NCBI GenBank assembly: GCA_963556695.1
Contig: CAUWAG010000006.1
Span: forward strand, 2,976,001 to 3,040,000
DNA from: Anthostomella pinea
Taxonomy: Eukaryota; Ascomycota; Sordariomycetes; Xylariales; Xylariaceae
Direction: 5' to 3'
DNA: 64,000 bases
A program made the translations under genes and the position numbers. Every line of letters begins with the position of its first letter. Position 1 is the stretch's first letter. Shown here one piece after another: positions 34,910 to 46,105 of the stretch. The notes beneath the pieces are model-generated. The model was not told where the DNA came from. It was given only the letters and a program-made list of their open reading frames with translations, and ran no database searches.

Positions 34910-35972
34910 TCAATCTCTACGAGACCGTGGGGACCTGCTTCTGCTCTTCCGCCTGCTTCTGTGATCCCTATCCCCGTCTTCCGATTCGCCACGACGTGAG
35001 CGCTTGTCACGACCGTCCCTATCATCGTGATCTCTCCTCCTCTCTCGATCCCTACACCTATCGTGATCATCGTCACGATGTCTCCGCCCATGATCCCTAG
35101 ATTCACCCCTTTTCTTTGGTATTTCGTCGCGACCTCGACCACTCCGCTCCTTTGCCTCAGGAGTCTCATCGCGCCTCGACCTCCTATGTCGGCCATCCCG
35201 TTCCCCATCGCTCTCATCCCGTTTGGAGCGATGACTCCGGTGATGATGATGGCGGTGCTTATGCTTCTTCTCCCTCCCGTCCCCGCGTTCTCCACCCTTC
35301 TTCCTCAGCGCCAGCTCGACCTCCTTCTTCTTCTCCTCGATCAAGAAGCCCTTCATCGGATCATCCTCGTCGTGCTCCTCCATCAGCTGCGCCAGCTCCC
35401 TCTCCTCCCTGATCAAGAGTCTCCGTCTAGCCTCCTCCCCCTCTTCATCCTCCTCCGCAGTACTCTCCTCCATCTCGACATCCTCGCCCCGCGCCGCCTT
35501 TTCTCTTCGTATAATGTCCTCCCAGCTGACGCGGAACTCGTCGGCGTCCTCGTCGTCGCGCGCACGGTAGCGCGCGTGGTCGACGCGCACCAGGCGCCCG
35601 CTGACCTCGGCCCCGCCCAGGTTGTCGACCGCCAGGTCGCAGCTGCGCTGGTCCTCGTACTTGAGCCAGCCGAACCCTTTGGATTTTCCGGATTCCTTGT
35701 CCCGCGTTAGTTTTAGGAAGACTGGCTCGCCGTATTGCGAGAAGATCGTTATTATGTCGCCTTCAGATAGCTCGTAGGGCAGGCCGCCGAAGTTGATGAA
35801 GGCAGTGTCGCGGTAGTCGGTGTGCCAGGAGGCTTCGGGGGACCTGTTGTTGGGGGTGGGTGTTAGTGTTGTTGCTGGGATTGTGAGGATTTCAGGGTGA
35901 GCTGGGCTTGACTTACACTCCGTTCTCGATCTCGCGCTTGTTGAGCGCCTGGATGGCGCGTATTTGGTTCAT
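34910..35972 (-). CDS. ist3: RRM protein, Ist3/Snu17-like (RES/U2 snRNP)
   Basis: Exons 35917-35972 and 34910-35843; 329 residues. The N-terminus MNQIRAIQALNKREIENG leads directly to one RNA-recognition motif at about residues 30-108: RNP2-like AFINFGGLP and RNP1-like KSKGFGWLKY, closing with GGAEVSGRLVRVDHARY. This is the layout of Ist3/RBMX2, a subunit of the RES complex that stabilises the activated spliceosome and retains pre-mRNA. The long C-terminal tail is acidic, then strongly basic and RS/RD-rich (KHKHRHHHHRSHRSKR), longer than in yeast Ist3 but common in filamentous fungi. Nuclear. Identity rests on the N-terminal signature. Confidence 0.9.
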
Positions 35973-38015
35973 GATGTTGCCTGCGCGGAGGTGGCTCGTG
36001 GCATGACCAAAGCTCGGCGGGAAAGGAGGGAGGCGTATTCAGATACGCAAGCCCCGGCGAAGATATTGGGTGCAATAGCAGCACGGGGAAATCAGTGTTG
36101 AAAGCTAGCAGGCAATGTGTGAAGGTCGATCAAAGATAACTTGAGAAGGCTGCGAAAATACCAATGAGGAAAATAATAAGAAAGTGGCTGCAGCTGGCTT
36201 GCTGCAAGGCTGATGCGGTCATGTCATGGCATTGCTGGGATACAGGGGTTAGGTAGGTAGCCCCCGCCACTGAAACATTTCCCCAATCCCTCAGTGCTAC
36301 TCTGGTTTGCCTCACTAAACTCAGACTGTCACCCTCCCGACCGTTTCCTTACTGGCGTCCGATAAGTGTCCGATAAGCGAAACAAAGGTCTGCATTCAAC
36401 AGAGATAAGCTCTGGCAGTCTGGGCAAAAATCGGACCGCTAAAATCACTGCTAAATGTTACCTCTATAAAACGCAGTAACTTCTTTTAAACGACGCCCTG
36501 CAGGGGCGTCGGGTAGCGTGCCCGTTCATGGTACTTAAGTTCGCGTTATACTTTAAATACGAGCTAAGCTAAAATTAGTATTGTAGGTACCGTTTTTACA
36601 ACCAATTAAAAGGGGCTACAACCTTTATATTTAAAAGTAACTGAGTATGTATCTATTATCATATAAAATAGAAATCGCTCGCTTTATATATTTACCAACC
36701 TTTTAACTATTATAATAAATAAACGCTATGAATAGACTTTTCTTAATCTTAAATTACTAGCTAATTTTTTAATACTTATATATCTTTATTTAAAACGATA
36801 GTTTTATATTTTAAGCACAATGAATGTTAAAAGTTAATATATATCCGCTTTTAAAATATATATATATATACTATCAGATTTCAAAGTGTTGACAAGCCTG
36901 TGGTCTTGAGCGGTAGCTGCAATCGTTGTTATCATTTCTAAGCTATCCCAATTGGGTGGTATCTACACCTATTTGTACAGCTCCGGAGATGTCGGAGACA
37001 ATCCTTTGACCCAATTCAGGGTGCTAGTCATGACAGCCTCCTTGACTAGCCACCTGACTAGCCAGTACTCCACAGGTGTTGAATAGGAGCCGGAGATAGA
37101 CACCGGAAGATCTCCAGTAAGGCAGAGACGCACAGGGCATCTGACCCACCAAGAAGACAAATGATCAATCTCTGCACGCAAAGCAACACAATCAATAGAA
37201 TCAATCAATATCCGTGTATTCAACAACAGGGCATACACTCCTAGAAATCCCTTAAATCTGACGTATACATAATATATTATTGACCGACAGCCATATATTA
37301 AATTAAACTTTCAAAAAGTCTTATTAACTTTATTAAACCGTATGAAACTTTAACACGTTATAAAATATAAATTAAACGTGTAGTTATTAATTAATAGCGC
37401 TATTATAATATATATATACATATATATTACGGCGCAGCCTCGTCGTTATTGATTTAATAACAACGGTTATATAATAGCCTTAAGTAAAATATAAAGGCCT
37501 TAAACTGCTAGTCGGCGTATCATTACCCTAATTGTCTAATTGGTTGGATTCACACTTAAGTGGGTCCCATTTCTCGATACATCCCAATACTTCAGGCTGC
37601 CTGGTGGTCTGAGCCTTTCTCAGGTAAGCCAAAATTTCCCAATAGGCCTACTTCAGCACTTCGGTAGCACCCCTGATACGGCCCGGGCCTGGAAGCCCTC
37701 CAACGGGCCCTGCAGATGGTCATTTTGTCTCTTGCCTATCGACCAAGACGAAACAATTAATCTGAAGTTTCCAACCACTGTCTTTGTCTTCCTGTACCTA
37801 CCTACACCCAGCTCACCGACCACGCTCCCTGTACGAGACCAATCAAGATACCAACATCATAGACTGGCGTTCTGGCCACCTACGCGTTGCGGCTGCAAGT
37901 CGGCTTTGGACGCGTCCCAACGATCCTACCATCTTCCCACCCAGCTTCGTCCTGAGCTTGCGACAACAAGCGCGTCGACGCGAATTCCAATGCGACCAAT
38001 CAACCAAAGTCCCAC
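35973..38015. other. Gene-free stretch containing an AT-rich block
   Basis: About 36530-36880 and 37240-37530 are AT-rich with runs such as tatatatata, resembling RIP-degraded repeats. Between them a less biased island (about 36880-37240) carries a minus frame (36969-37238) I cannot identify. A direct repeat gtccgataag occurs twice at 36358-36379. No intact transposase, LTR pair or gene is visible. Confidence 0.7.
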
Positions 38016-39874
38016 ATGATGGCGAACTCGAATCGGTTCTCCTCGTACACCAGTACCTCTGTTGGCACCGGCTCGGAGGGCAAGAAGGATGACCAGAAGA
38101 AAGACATGTGGAGCTCCATGCTCGACTCTGTCGCCAGCGGCAAGAGATTACCAGAGAAGAACATGCTGGTCTTAGGTATGGGTTGAATCGTACGGCTCTC
38201 CGAGCGCAGAGGCTGACAGGACGCATCAGGGGGTTCAACCAACTCACAACGAGACTTCCTCGAAGCACTATCGAACAACGATCAGCGCAGAAACATAGAC
38301 CGATCGAAGGACAAGATGCCACCCATAGCGAATAGTTTTGCACTTGGATATACATATTATGACGTTTTGGACGCGGATCAGGAGGGTTTGTCCACCACAA
38401 CCTCAAGCCCAACCAATACTACCGATCGCTAACATCCACCAGACATCTTGGCCCGAATCTCCCTCTACCTCCTCAGCAGCCCGGCACCGTCCTTCACCTC
38501 GCTTGTCAAGCCTCTCTTGACCCCCCAATCGATACCAAACACACTAATAGTAATATTACTCGACTGGTCACAACCCTGGCTTTGGATGCGCCAGCTACGA
38601 GAGTGGCTCCTGTTATTGCGCACTGTACTCGTGTCACTGAGCCCTGAATGCGAGGAGACCATGAAAGAATCTATGATCGCCTGGCGCGACCGAGGGCGGA
38701 CTGGTGGGTCTGTCAACCTCGACGGCACGGGCGCAGTCGCTGCTGAGGGAGATGTTGCGTTACCCCTTGGACCCGGAGAATGGGATGGCGCTCTAGGACT
38801 ACCTCTGTGTGTAGTCTGCCAAAACGTGAGTTGCCCGGGTGTGCGCTGACTGTAAGCATTGCTAACAAGGATATACTAGTCCGAGAAAATCGACTACCTG
38901 GAGAAATCGCAAAGTTGGAAAGAGGAGCAGTTCGACCTTGTCCTTCAGTATTTGAGGACCGTCCTACTGAAGCGTAAGTTTTGATGGCCTGTTTCTGGCT
39001 GTAACCTCCTGGGCTAACAGATATATCCAGATGGTGCTTCTCTTATTTACACAGGGCCGTCCATGACCTCTCCGCTCCAGACTCTTGTCCATGCGAGTTT
39101 AGGTATACATTCGCTACTAAAACGGTCACCCCTGAAGCACAATGTCATTGACAGAGACAAGATCGTTGTCCCTCCGAATTGGGATTCTTGGGGCAAGATC
39201 AGAGTACTACGTGACGGGTTTGATGTCGAAAGTGTCAGCGAAGGATGGTCGATCGACCTCGAGCAGCCCTTCCCTATGGTCAAGGCCAACGGGGCGAACG
39301 GTACTGAGGCCGATCACGAAGTGATAGATGACACAAACGGCACAGATGAGCCGGAAGGCTCTGCTGTTGCCATGTATGAGGAGCAAGTCCAAGATTCTAG
39401 CCTGGATGCGCTGCAGCTGGCACAGGGAAACAAAGACACGAGCAAGTTGGAGGTTGCATCAATCAACACACAAGCTTTCCTCGTCAACCAGCTTGAACGG
39501 CTAGAGCAGCAGAAGAAGGTGGAGGACAAGACTGGCAAAGAGAGTACATTTGCACAGGGTGCGACAGACGACATGATCAGTGATCACATTGGTCCAGTGC
39601 AGTTCAATATGGGCGGCATTCAGGTTGATGCCGACGACATGGTCCAGCGGCTTAAGGTACGTTCACCAATGCATTCTTTCATATCACAAGCAGTAGGCTA
39701 ACACTTTGTTAGGAGCGCCAGGCCTATGGACAGTCACCTGAACTGCATGCTATGGACGATGAGTCTCAACTCGAAGATCCAGCACCACAAGTGGACACTG
39801 ATACCCTTGCCAAATTCTTTGGCAATCTCATGAACCGCAAACCTGCCGCTGGCGGAAACGGCACCAAGACATGA
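38016..39874 (+). CDS. Cytoplasmic dynein light intermediate chain
   Basis: Exons 38016-38175, 38230-38385, 38443-38825, 38880-38973, 39031-39656, 39713-39874; 526 residues. The order is typical: WSSMLDSVASGKRLPEKNML, then a P-loop-position segment VLGGSTNSQRDFLEAL, in which the consensus GKS/T is absent (many fungal members have a degenerate P-loop). After that come FALGYTYYDVLDADQED, LIVILLDWSQPWLWMRQLREW, YLEKSQSWKEEQFDLVLQYL, GASLIYTGPS, DKIVVPPNWDSWGKI, and a C-terminal region with FLVNQLERLEQQ and LAKFFGNLMNRK. The subunit binds the dynein heavy chain and links it to adaptors for retrograde transport and nuclear migration. A second ATG follows immediately at 38019. The model is well constrained: six phases close. 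Confidence 0.95.
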
Positions 39875-40868
39875 TCAATACAGTCATTCCTCATGACTGA
39901 CAATATATTCTCGACGGCTGCTGGACTGGGAGCCATGATTGGCGGGCAGATTTCATCCTTACCGAAGGGCAATCTACAGACTGTCCATCAACTAGCTAGT
40001 TGGGGTTGGGCGGCGATGATACCCCTTGCTTGTGCAAGACGAGCTAACATCAGATGATCTGCACAGTGCTCAACATCTTGAACCAATTTCATTTGTACGA
40101 TCACCCATAGCAGAGCCATGTCCTTGGAGCCCAGGAATCGGAGGATGGCGGAAGAAGCAGAACTATCCAAATCCACCACCCAGCATAGAGCATTTGGAGT
40201 CCGGGCCATGACTGTCTTTGTCCGAGAAAGGCCTGCATGACAAGATTGTAGAATAGATACCCCCAATGATATGAAAAGCAGACACAAGACAAATCAGCAC
40301 GCACAATAGTGTTATCAAGAAGATATCTGAACTACACATCTACGATGTGACGCCTGACAGCTAACCCCTATCTACCCCTTTCATTTGACTTGAACCCTAT
40401 CAGAGCACGCAGTGGTCCGTGCACGATGGTTCACGACCTGACCTGCAAGCCCACCAAATAGGGTACGTACCGATACGTACCGATATGATGGGCTGGAGCC
40501 TGAGGCGATAAGGAAGATAATTACGTAGGTGGGGTTTGTGGGTGGTGGGTTGACGATAGCTACTTTATCTATGTCTACTGATACAGCCCATCAACAAAAT
40601 GCGCAGTCAAACAAGCAGTGCTTTGCCTGTTATCCCACTTGTTTTGATGTATCCTTAGGTCAAACGTTCAGTACACTGTCCATCCGGGTGCTCATGCGAA
40701 GTATTTTTTAGGGCTTACCTGGATATCTGACCAAGCACCGTCACCGGCGCATCGCAGCCTTTTCCTGCAGCCTACCTGTTGTTTCTCAACCACATCGTCG
40801 ACAGCTCAAACACAGCGCCCACAGCATACTTGGAGCATACATACTGATATCGCCAGACTACAAGCAAG
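39875..40868. other. Intergenic, no gene recognised
   Basis: A short tandem tacgtaccga duplication lies near 40464-40484. No coding signal. Confidence 0.5.
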
Positions 40869-43368
40869 ATGATGTCGGCACAGCTCCAGCAGTCCGATGC
40901 TGGTGCTGCAGCGTCGTCGCAACCCAGTCAGAGCACGAATGAAGCTCAGGCGCAACGAACCCAATCCTTCGGCCCTCTCACGAATCGCGCCGCAAGCAGC
41001 AAGAGCCCTTTTGTTCGAGCCAACTCTGAGAGCGCCATAGCATGGCAACTTCTGGATGACGAGGCGATCAGTCGGGCCAAGGGAGAGAACAAGCCGATCT
41101 TCCTCAGCATCGGATACCTGGCTTCTCACCGTAAGCTGCTGCTGCCCTGGTGACTGGTGTCGCAAACAAACTGCATACTGACCACTTTCAGACTGTCATC
41201 TGGCCCACCAAGAGACCTTCTCGAACCCCAAGATCGCGTCGCTCCTCAACCAAGAGTTCGTCCCGATTCTGATCGACCGCGAAGAATACCCCAACATCGA
41301 CAGCGTCTACATGAGCTACAACCAATCCCTCAATAGCAACGCGGGATGGCCCCTCAATGTGTTCCTCACCCCGGAGCTGGAGCCTGTGTACAGCGGCACA
41401 TACTGGGCACCACCGGGAACCGACGGTAGTGTTGCTGCTGCGGCTGCGGCTGATGGAGCTGCGAAACCCCTGGATTGGTTGACTGTCATCGAGAAGGTTC
41501 ATTCTTCGTGGCAGAATGAGGAATCTCGGGTTCGAGCAGAGGCCCAGAAGAGTCTCATCGAGCTCCAGCAGCTTTTAGGGGAGGGGACTCTAGTCGCAAC
41601 AGAGCGCCAGAGTCCCGCGGAGGAAATCACTCGCTCAGCCACCGACTACTCGGCCGAGATCCAGGGCGAAGTCGATTTAGACCAGCTCGAGGAGGCGTAC
41701 GAGCGTATTACTAGAACTTTCGACCCTGTCTTTGGCGGATTCGGCCAGGCAGACAAGTTCCTGACTCCGCCGAAGCTTTCGCTCATCCTGAGGGCAACGC
41801 AGTTTCCACAGGTGGTCCAAGATGTGGTAGGACCCGAGGAATGTGTATACATCAGCACTATGGGCCTGCATACACTCCGCCGCATCGTGACTGGTGCTGT
41901 TCACGACCACATTGGAGGAGGTTTTCACCGACACTCGATTACTAGAGATTGGTCGCTACCGTCATTTGAGAAACTGCTCATCGACAATGCCCTGCTCCTA
42001 GGCCTCTTCCTCGACGCCTGGCTCCTCTCAGGCGGCCAGCCCCAGCACGAGTTCGCCGATACGGTGACTGAGGTGGCTGATTATATCACCAGCGATACTA
42101 TGGTGTCTGAGAAGGGTGGCTTCTTCACCAGCGAAGTGGCGGACTCGTACAATCGACGAGGCGATAAGGTCATGCGCAATGGAGCATTCTATCTGTGGAC
42201 AAGAAAAGAGTTTGACACTGCAGTTGGAAATGAAGATGAGTCCAAGACCGCCGCAGCGTATTGGAATGTGCAGGAACACGGCAATGTCGACAGTGCGCAC
42301 GATCCCCTGGATGAGTTCCTTAACCAGAACGTCATTCACATCGTCAAGAACCACACGAGACTCAGCAAGCAACTGGTCCTGACAGAGGAAGAAGTGAAGC
42401 GTCGCATCGATTCAGCCAAGGCGAAACTGCGAAGTTACCGTCAGGCGGAGCGTGTAAAACCGGACGTTGACACGAAAATCGTGACCTCATACAATGGCAT
42501 GGCTATTGCAGCATTGTCTCGAACAGCTGCGGCTATATTCGACAAAAAGGACCCTGCGACTGGAAAGAGAGAGAAGTATTTGACAGCTGCAAAGAACGCG
42601 GCTCTCTTCATCAAGAACGAGCTCTGGGACAGCAGCGAGAAGACTCTTTACCGAATGTATTGCGACGGTCGATCCGACGTCAAAGCGTTCTCTGAGGACT
42701 ATGCTTTCCTCATCGAGGGTCTTATCGAGCTCTATGAAGCCTCAGCCGACGCTTCGTGGCTTGAATGGGCCGATGAGCTGCAGGCGGTGCAAATAACGCT
42801 CTTCTACGATCAACCCACGACTACACCCACGCAGGCTAACGCTAGGTGCGGAGCCTTCTACTCCACTACCCACGATGCGCCGTACACGCTGCTTTGTTAC
42901 AAAGACGCCATGGACAGCTCGCAGCCGTCCGCCAATGCCGTCTCTGTATCAAATCTCTTCCGACTCGGAGCACTTTTGAGCGACGAGAAGTACACGTACC
43001 TGGCAAAGGAGAGCCTCAACGCCTTTGCCGTGGAGATGCTCGAGCACCCCAACCTCTTCCCGGGCCTGCTATGTGGCATCGTGCCTTGGAAACTAGGAGG
43101 TCGACACTGGGTTTGTATGTTCAAGGACGAGCCGGACCGCCACGAGCTCGCAGGCTTTTACAAGGCTCCGCGTTCCGCCTTGTTCACGGTACGATACCAT
43201 ACCGGCGACGAACCCCATGCCTGGATCCGCAGACGGGACCCGGGCAGTGAGACCTTCCGTCGAGCGAATGCTGTGTACATGGGCGGCGCTAAGGTCCTTG
43301 GCACTATCTTGCCGGAGGGCATTATCACGCCGACGGGAAGCCATTTCCCTGGCATTAACACAGTATAA
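40869..43368 (+). CDS. SSP411/SPATA20-like protein (DUF255)
   Basis: Exons 40869-41130 and 41192-43368; 812 residues. A Gln/Ser-rich N-terminus precedes a thioredoxin-fold DUF255 domain (IAWQLLDDEAISRAKGENKP, FLSIGYLASHHCHLAHQETF, FVPILIDREEYPNIDSVYM, GWPLNVFLTPELEPVYSGTY). Next comes a long (alpha/alpha)6-barrel-like region (GGFGQADKFLTPPKLSLILR, HDHIGGGFHRHSI, FEKLLIDNALLL, DTKIVTSYNGMAIAALS). Homologues from bacteria to man are poorly characterised. The usual CHWC active site reads SHHC here, so the first cysteine is a serine; the second is retained. The intron falls inside this motif. Redox activity by a two-cysteine mechanism is therefore doubtful. Most likely cytosolic or mitochondrial; no clear presequence. 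Confidence 0.93.
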
Positions 43369-43985
43369 TTACGACTGGCGGTCAATTCTGGAAGGTCATT
43401 TGCGGAACATCTCTCTCGTGTTCGGTCAGATACCTGGTGGCGGCGTTTCTGTGGGGTAGAATCATGCATACCCGTGCATTCCTAGGCGTTACTTGAGCAA
43501 ACTCGGGGGAGCATCGCTATCTTGTATCTTTGCATTGTAACTTAGCATTATGGTCCGTTTCGGATTTTCGCAACCTCTTGGCTCTCCATGTAGCTATAAC
43601 GTTAAAAGCAGATACCAAAATCAATGGAGGGACCAAGTTCATGCGTATGGAAAGTGTAGTAGTCTATTACAGTGAACCCTTATAAGTCTCCGTACACCAG
43701 ACCACCCGTCCAGCAACCAACGGTATATTCATCGAATCGGAATAAGCATAATAAACTAAGCATTAAAGTGGTGAATTAAACTGTAGCTGCTTATTTTTAC
43801 TAACTTATGCCGGTATTTATAAAAGTTTCCTTATTTACACCTTACCGAGATTTTTTATTTGCACTTTACTTTAGTTTGCTACTTGCTACTACTCGCTAGC
43901 TACCTAGTAGCGGGCTAACTACTAAGCTTACTACTAAGCCTAATATGAATAGGTCGGGTCTAGCTGCTAGCTTTTAAAAGCATAC

Positions 43986-44390
43986 AAATTTGAAATTATA
44001 GAGCGCTTCTATATAAAACCTAATTATAGTAGCTATTTATACTAAAAAGCTACTTAGTTAATTATTTATAAGTAATATATGTAATTAGTATAGATACAAT
44101 AATTTAACACTAAGTGATGTCTTCATAAAACTTAATCGTAATAGCTATTTAGCTTAAAAAGCCTTCTTTTTTATATAAACGCAGCTAATAATTATTTAAT
44201 AAAACGCGACCGGTGAATATAATGATTTAAAGTTATATAGCATTTTTATACGAAAACTAATCGTAACGATCATTTAATTAACTGCCATTAGCAGTACTAG
44301 CTAAAATAGATATAATAATTTAAAACTAAGTAGTATTTCTATATAAAACCTAATTGTAATAGCTATTTAACCTAAGTAGTAAGATGAGCT
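43986..44390 (+). repeat. Degenerate tandem repeat, four units of about 95-120 bases
   Basis: Units start near 43987, 44099, 44221 and 44314. Each has an aataatttaaa-like segment, then a tatataaaacctaat core followed by gtaatagctattta. Units differ mainly by transitions, as expected of RIP-damaged repeats. Confidence 0.75.
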
Positions 44391-45115
44391 AGCTGTTAAG
44401 TGGTTGTTAAGTGGCTGACTAAGGTAAGGTATAAATAAGGAGTTTTAATAAGGTGCAAATAGGAAGACTTATTTATAAATTTCTTCGTGTGATCTGGAAT
44501 CTTCCTTATATGGCCTGTACGGACGGAGGCTTGTGAGGGCTGGGAGTAGCCGTTTCAAAGTAGGTGTTACAGAGCAAGCTTAAGCCTTATCAATATACTT
44601 ACTTAATTAGTGGCGCTGTTGGAACAGGCTTGAACGATCAATCATAATACTCGAGTATGGGGTCAAGGTCATGATGTTGCTGATGGTTGGATTGGGAGGT
44701 CTAGCTGGACCTGAAGGTCTGGCTAAGTGACCTCGCAATCCGGTATCTAATCACTTATCTAATCATACATGTGGGTCCTGGTATAGATGGTTTGCAGGCT
44801 GGAATCGCATGGATCCAACAGGCGCAGTTATTTTGGTATATAAGTTCGCGAGTGTTTAAGGCGTGGAACCCGTACGTTTGACTGCTCTTAGCTGCATTGC
44901 ATGTAGAGACTGCCGTCCTGGTTGCTAGCGACGTTACCGACTTTGTTGCACGCCCGCACAGCAGAAGTGTTTGAATTTAAGCTATGGTGGAGTGGACACG
45001 AAGTTATTGAAGGGTGCCTCTTGGAACCACATTTACAGGCGCAGCTTGGCTGCTGATTTTGGTCCGGGAGCCGATGGTTTGGTTGAAAATGCGCTGTCAT
45101 CACTTACACAGAGTT

Positions 45116-45179
45116 TGTCAGATGCAGCCGCTACGCAAAAGGGATTTACACTGACATCAAGTCAGTGCTTATATTTGAC
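45116..45179 (+). repeat. 64-bp direct repeat, copy 1, with hairpin
   Basis: Begins tgtcagatgcagcc and ends gtgcttatatttgac; matches 45400-45463 with few differences. Contains the inverted repeat cactgac-atcaa-gtcagtg (7-bp stem, 5-base loop; the first c is a in this copy's left context, so the stem is 6-7 bp). Confidence 0.85.
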
Positions 45180-45399
45180 CCCCCCCCCCCCACCCCCGCT
45201 TGAGTACGGAGCCATACTGCTGTGCAGTGCGAAAGCTGGATGCTGTTCTGACTTGCGCTTTGGCTTTGTTCTGACTTATTCTATCCAGTCGCGGCTTCTA
45301 CGAGACTCGAACCCTGTGGGTGGCTGGGTGGTGGTCTGCTCTAGCGACGTGTATCCATTAAATTCTCCAGTGAGGTAGAGCGACGATGAGACTCTTAAT

Positions 45400-45463
45400 T
45401 GTCAGATGCAGCCCCTAGGCAAAAGTGATTTTCACTGACATCAAGTCAGTGCTTATATTTGAC
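45400..45463 (+). repeat. 64-bp direct repeat, copy 2, with hairpin
   Basis: Second copy, 284 bases downstream in the same orientation, with the full cactgac/gtcagtg stem. May be an internal duplication of a transposon end; no flanking target duplication was found. Confidence 0.85.
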
Positions 45464-46105
45464 AGAGTTCATTAGGCCATGGGTGTTCTTTCTTGACTCC
45501 ACCGACTTTCCGTAGAGTGATGGAGCGGTTCGTGAAGCCTCCTTGTGGGTCACGAATCTATGTTGTTTGTGGAATGTAACCCCTGAGGGTAAGACGTTGA
45601 GGTGGCACGTCTTGGGCCAGGGGCGGATCAGCGCCGATGAATGATATCATGTCTGCCAGTTACATGATTATCACTAATCAGAATGGTACGCACAGATCAT
45701 GATTCTATTTGCTTCATGTACGGAGGAAGATAAAACTATAAGCTAAAAGACCAAAGACGAATGCATGACCAACGTTAGACTGACTAACGGCGGGGACCTA
45801 GATGTGGGACAGTTTCCACACCAAAAGGCCACACTTGCACCCACCCACATCTCTATCAGGATTGAAGCTACAAATACTGTAAATAATGCATCTGAATCGT
45901 ATTTTCTTGGTATTTCTTCCAGTGTAGATTTCACTAGGTATACCGCAGCGGGATGGGGCGTAGAAGGGGTCAGAAGTTAGCGCTTCCGGGACTAACCCAA
46001 AGGGTCCTGACTCCCGTGCCCCCTATCCGTATCAATCTAGCAGAAGATCTATTAAGATTTTTTTTTTCTTTTTTCTGTAAGTAATAGCGGCTTTGGTACG
46101 TCAAA

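Larger units (their letters stand above)
43369..45798. other. Gene-free stretch with AT-rich block and repeats
   Basis: About 43740-44480 is AT-rich and contains a degenerate tandem repeat. Beyond 44500 composition returns to normal, with two copies of a 64-bp repeat and a C10 run at 45179-45190 (plus flanking C). No gene recognised. Confidence 0.65.

Noticed and set aside
36969..37238. 90-codon minus frame in the island between AT-rich segments
   Set aside because: Possible transposon relic, but no motif recognised.
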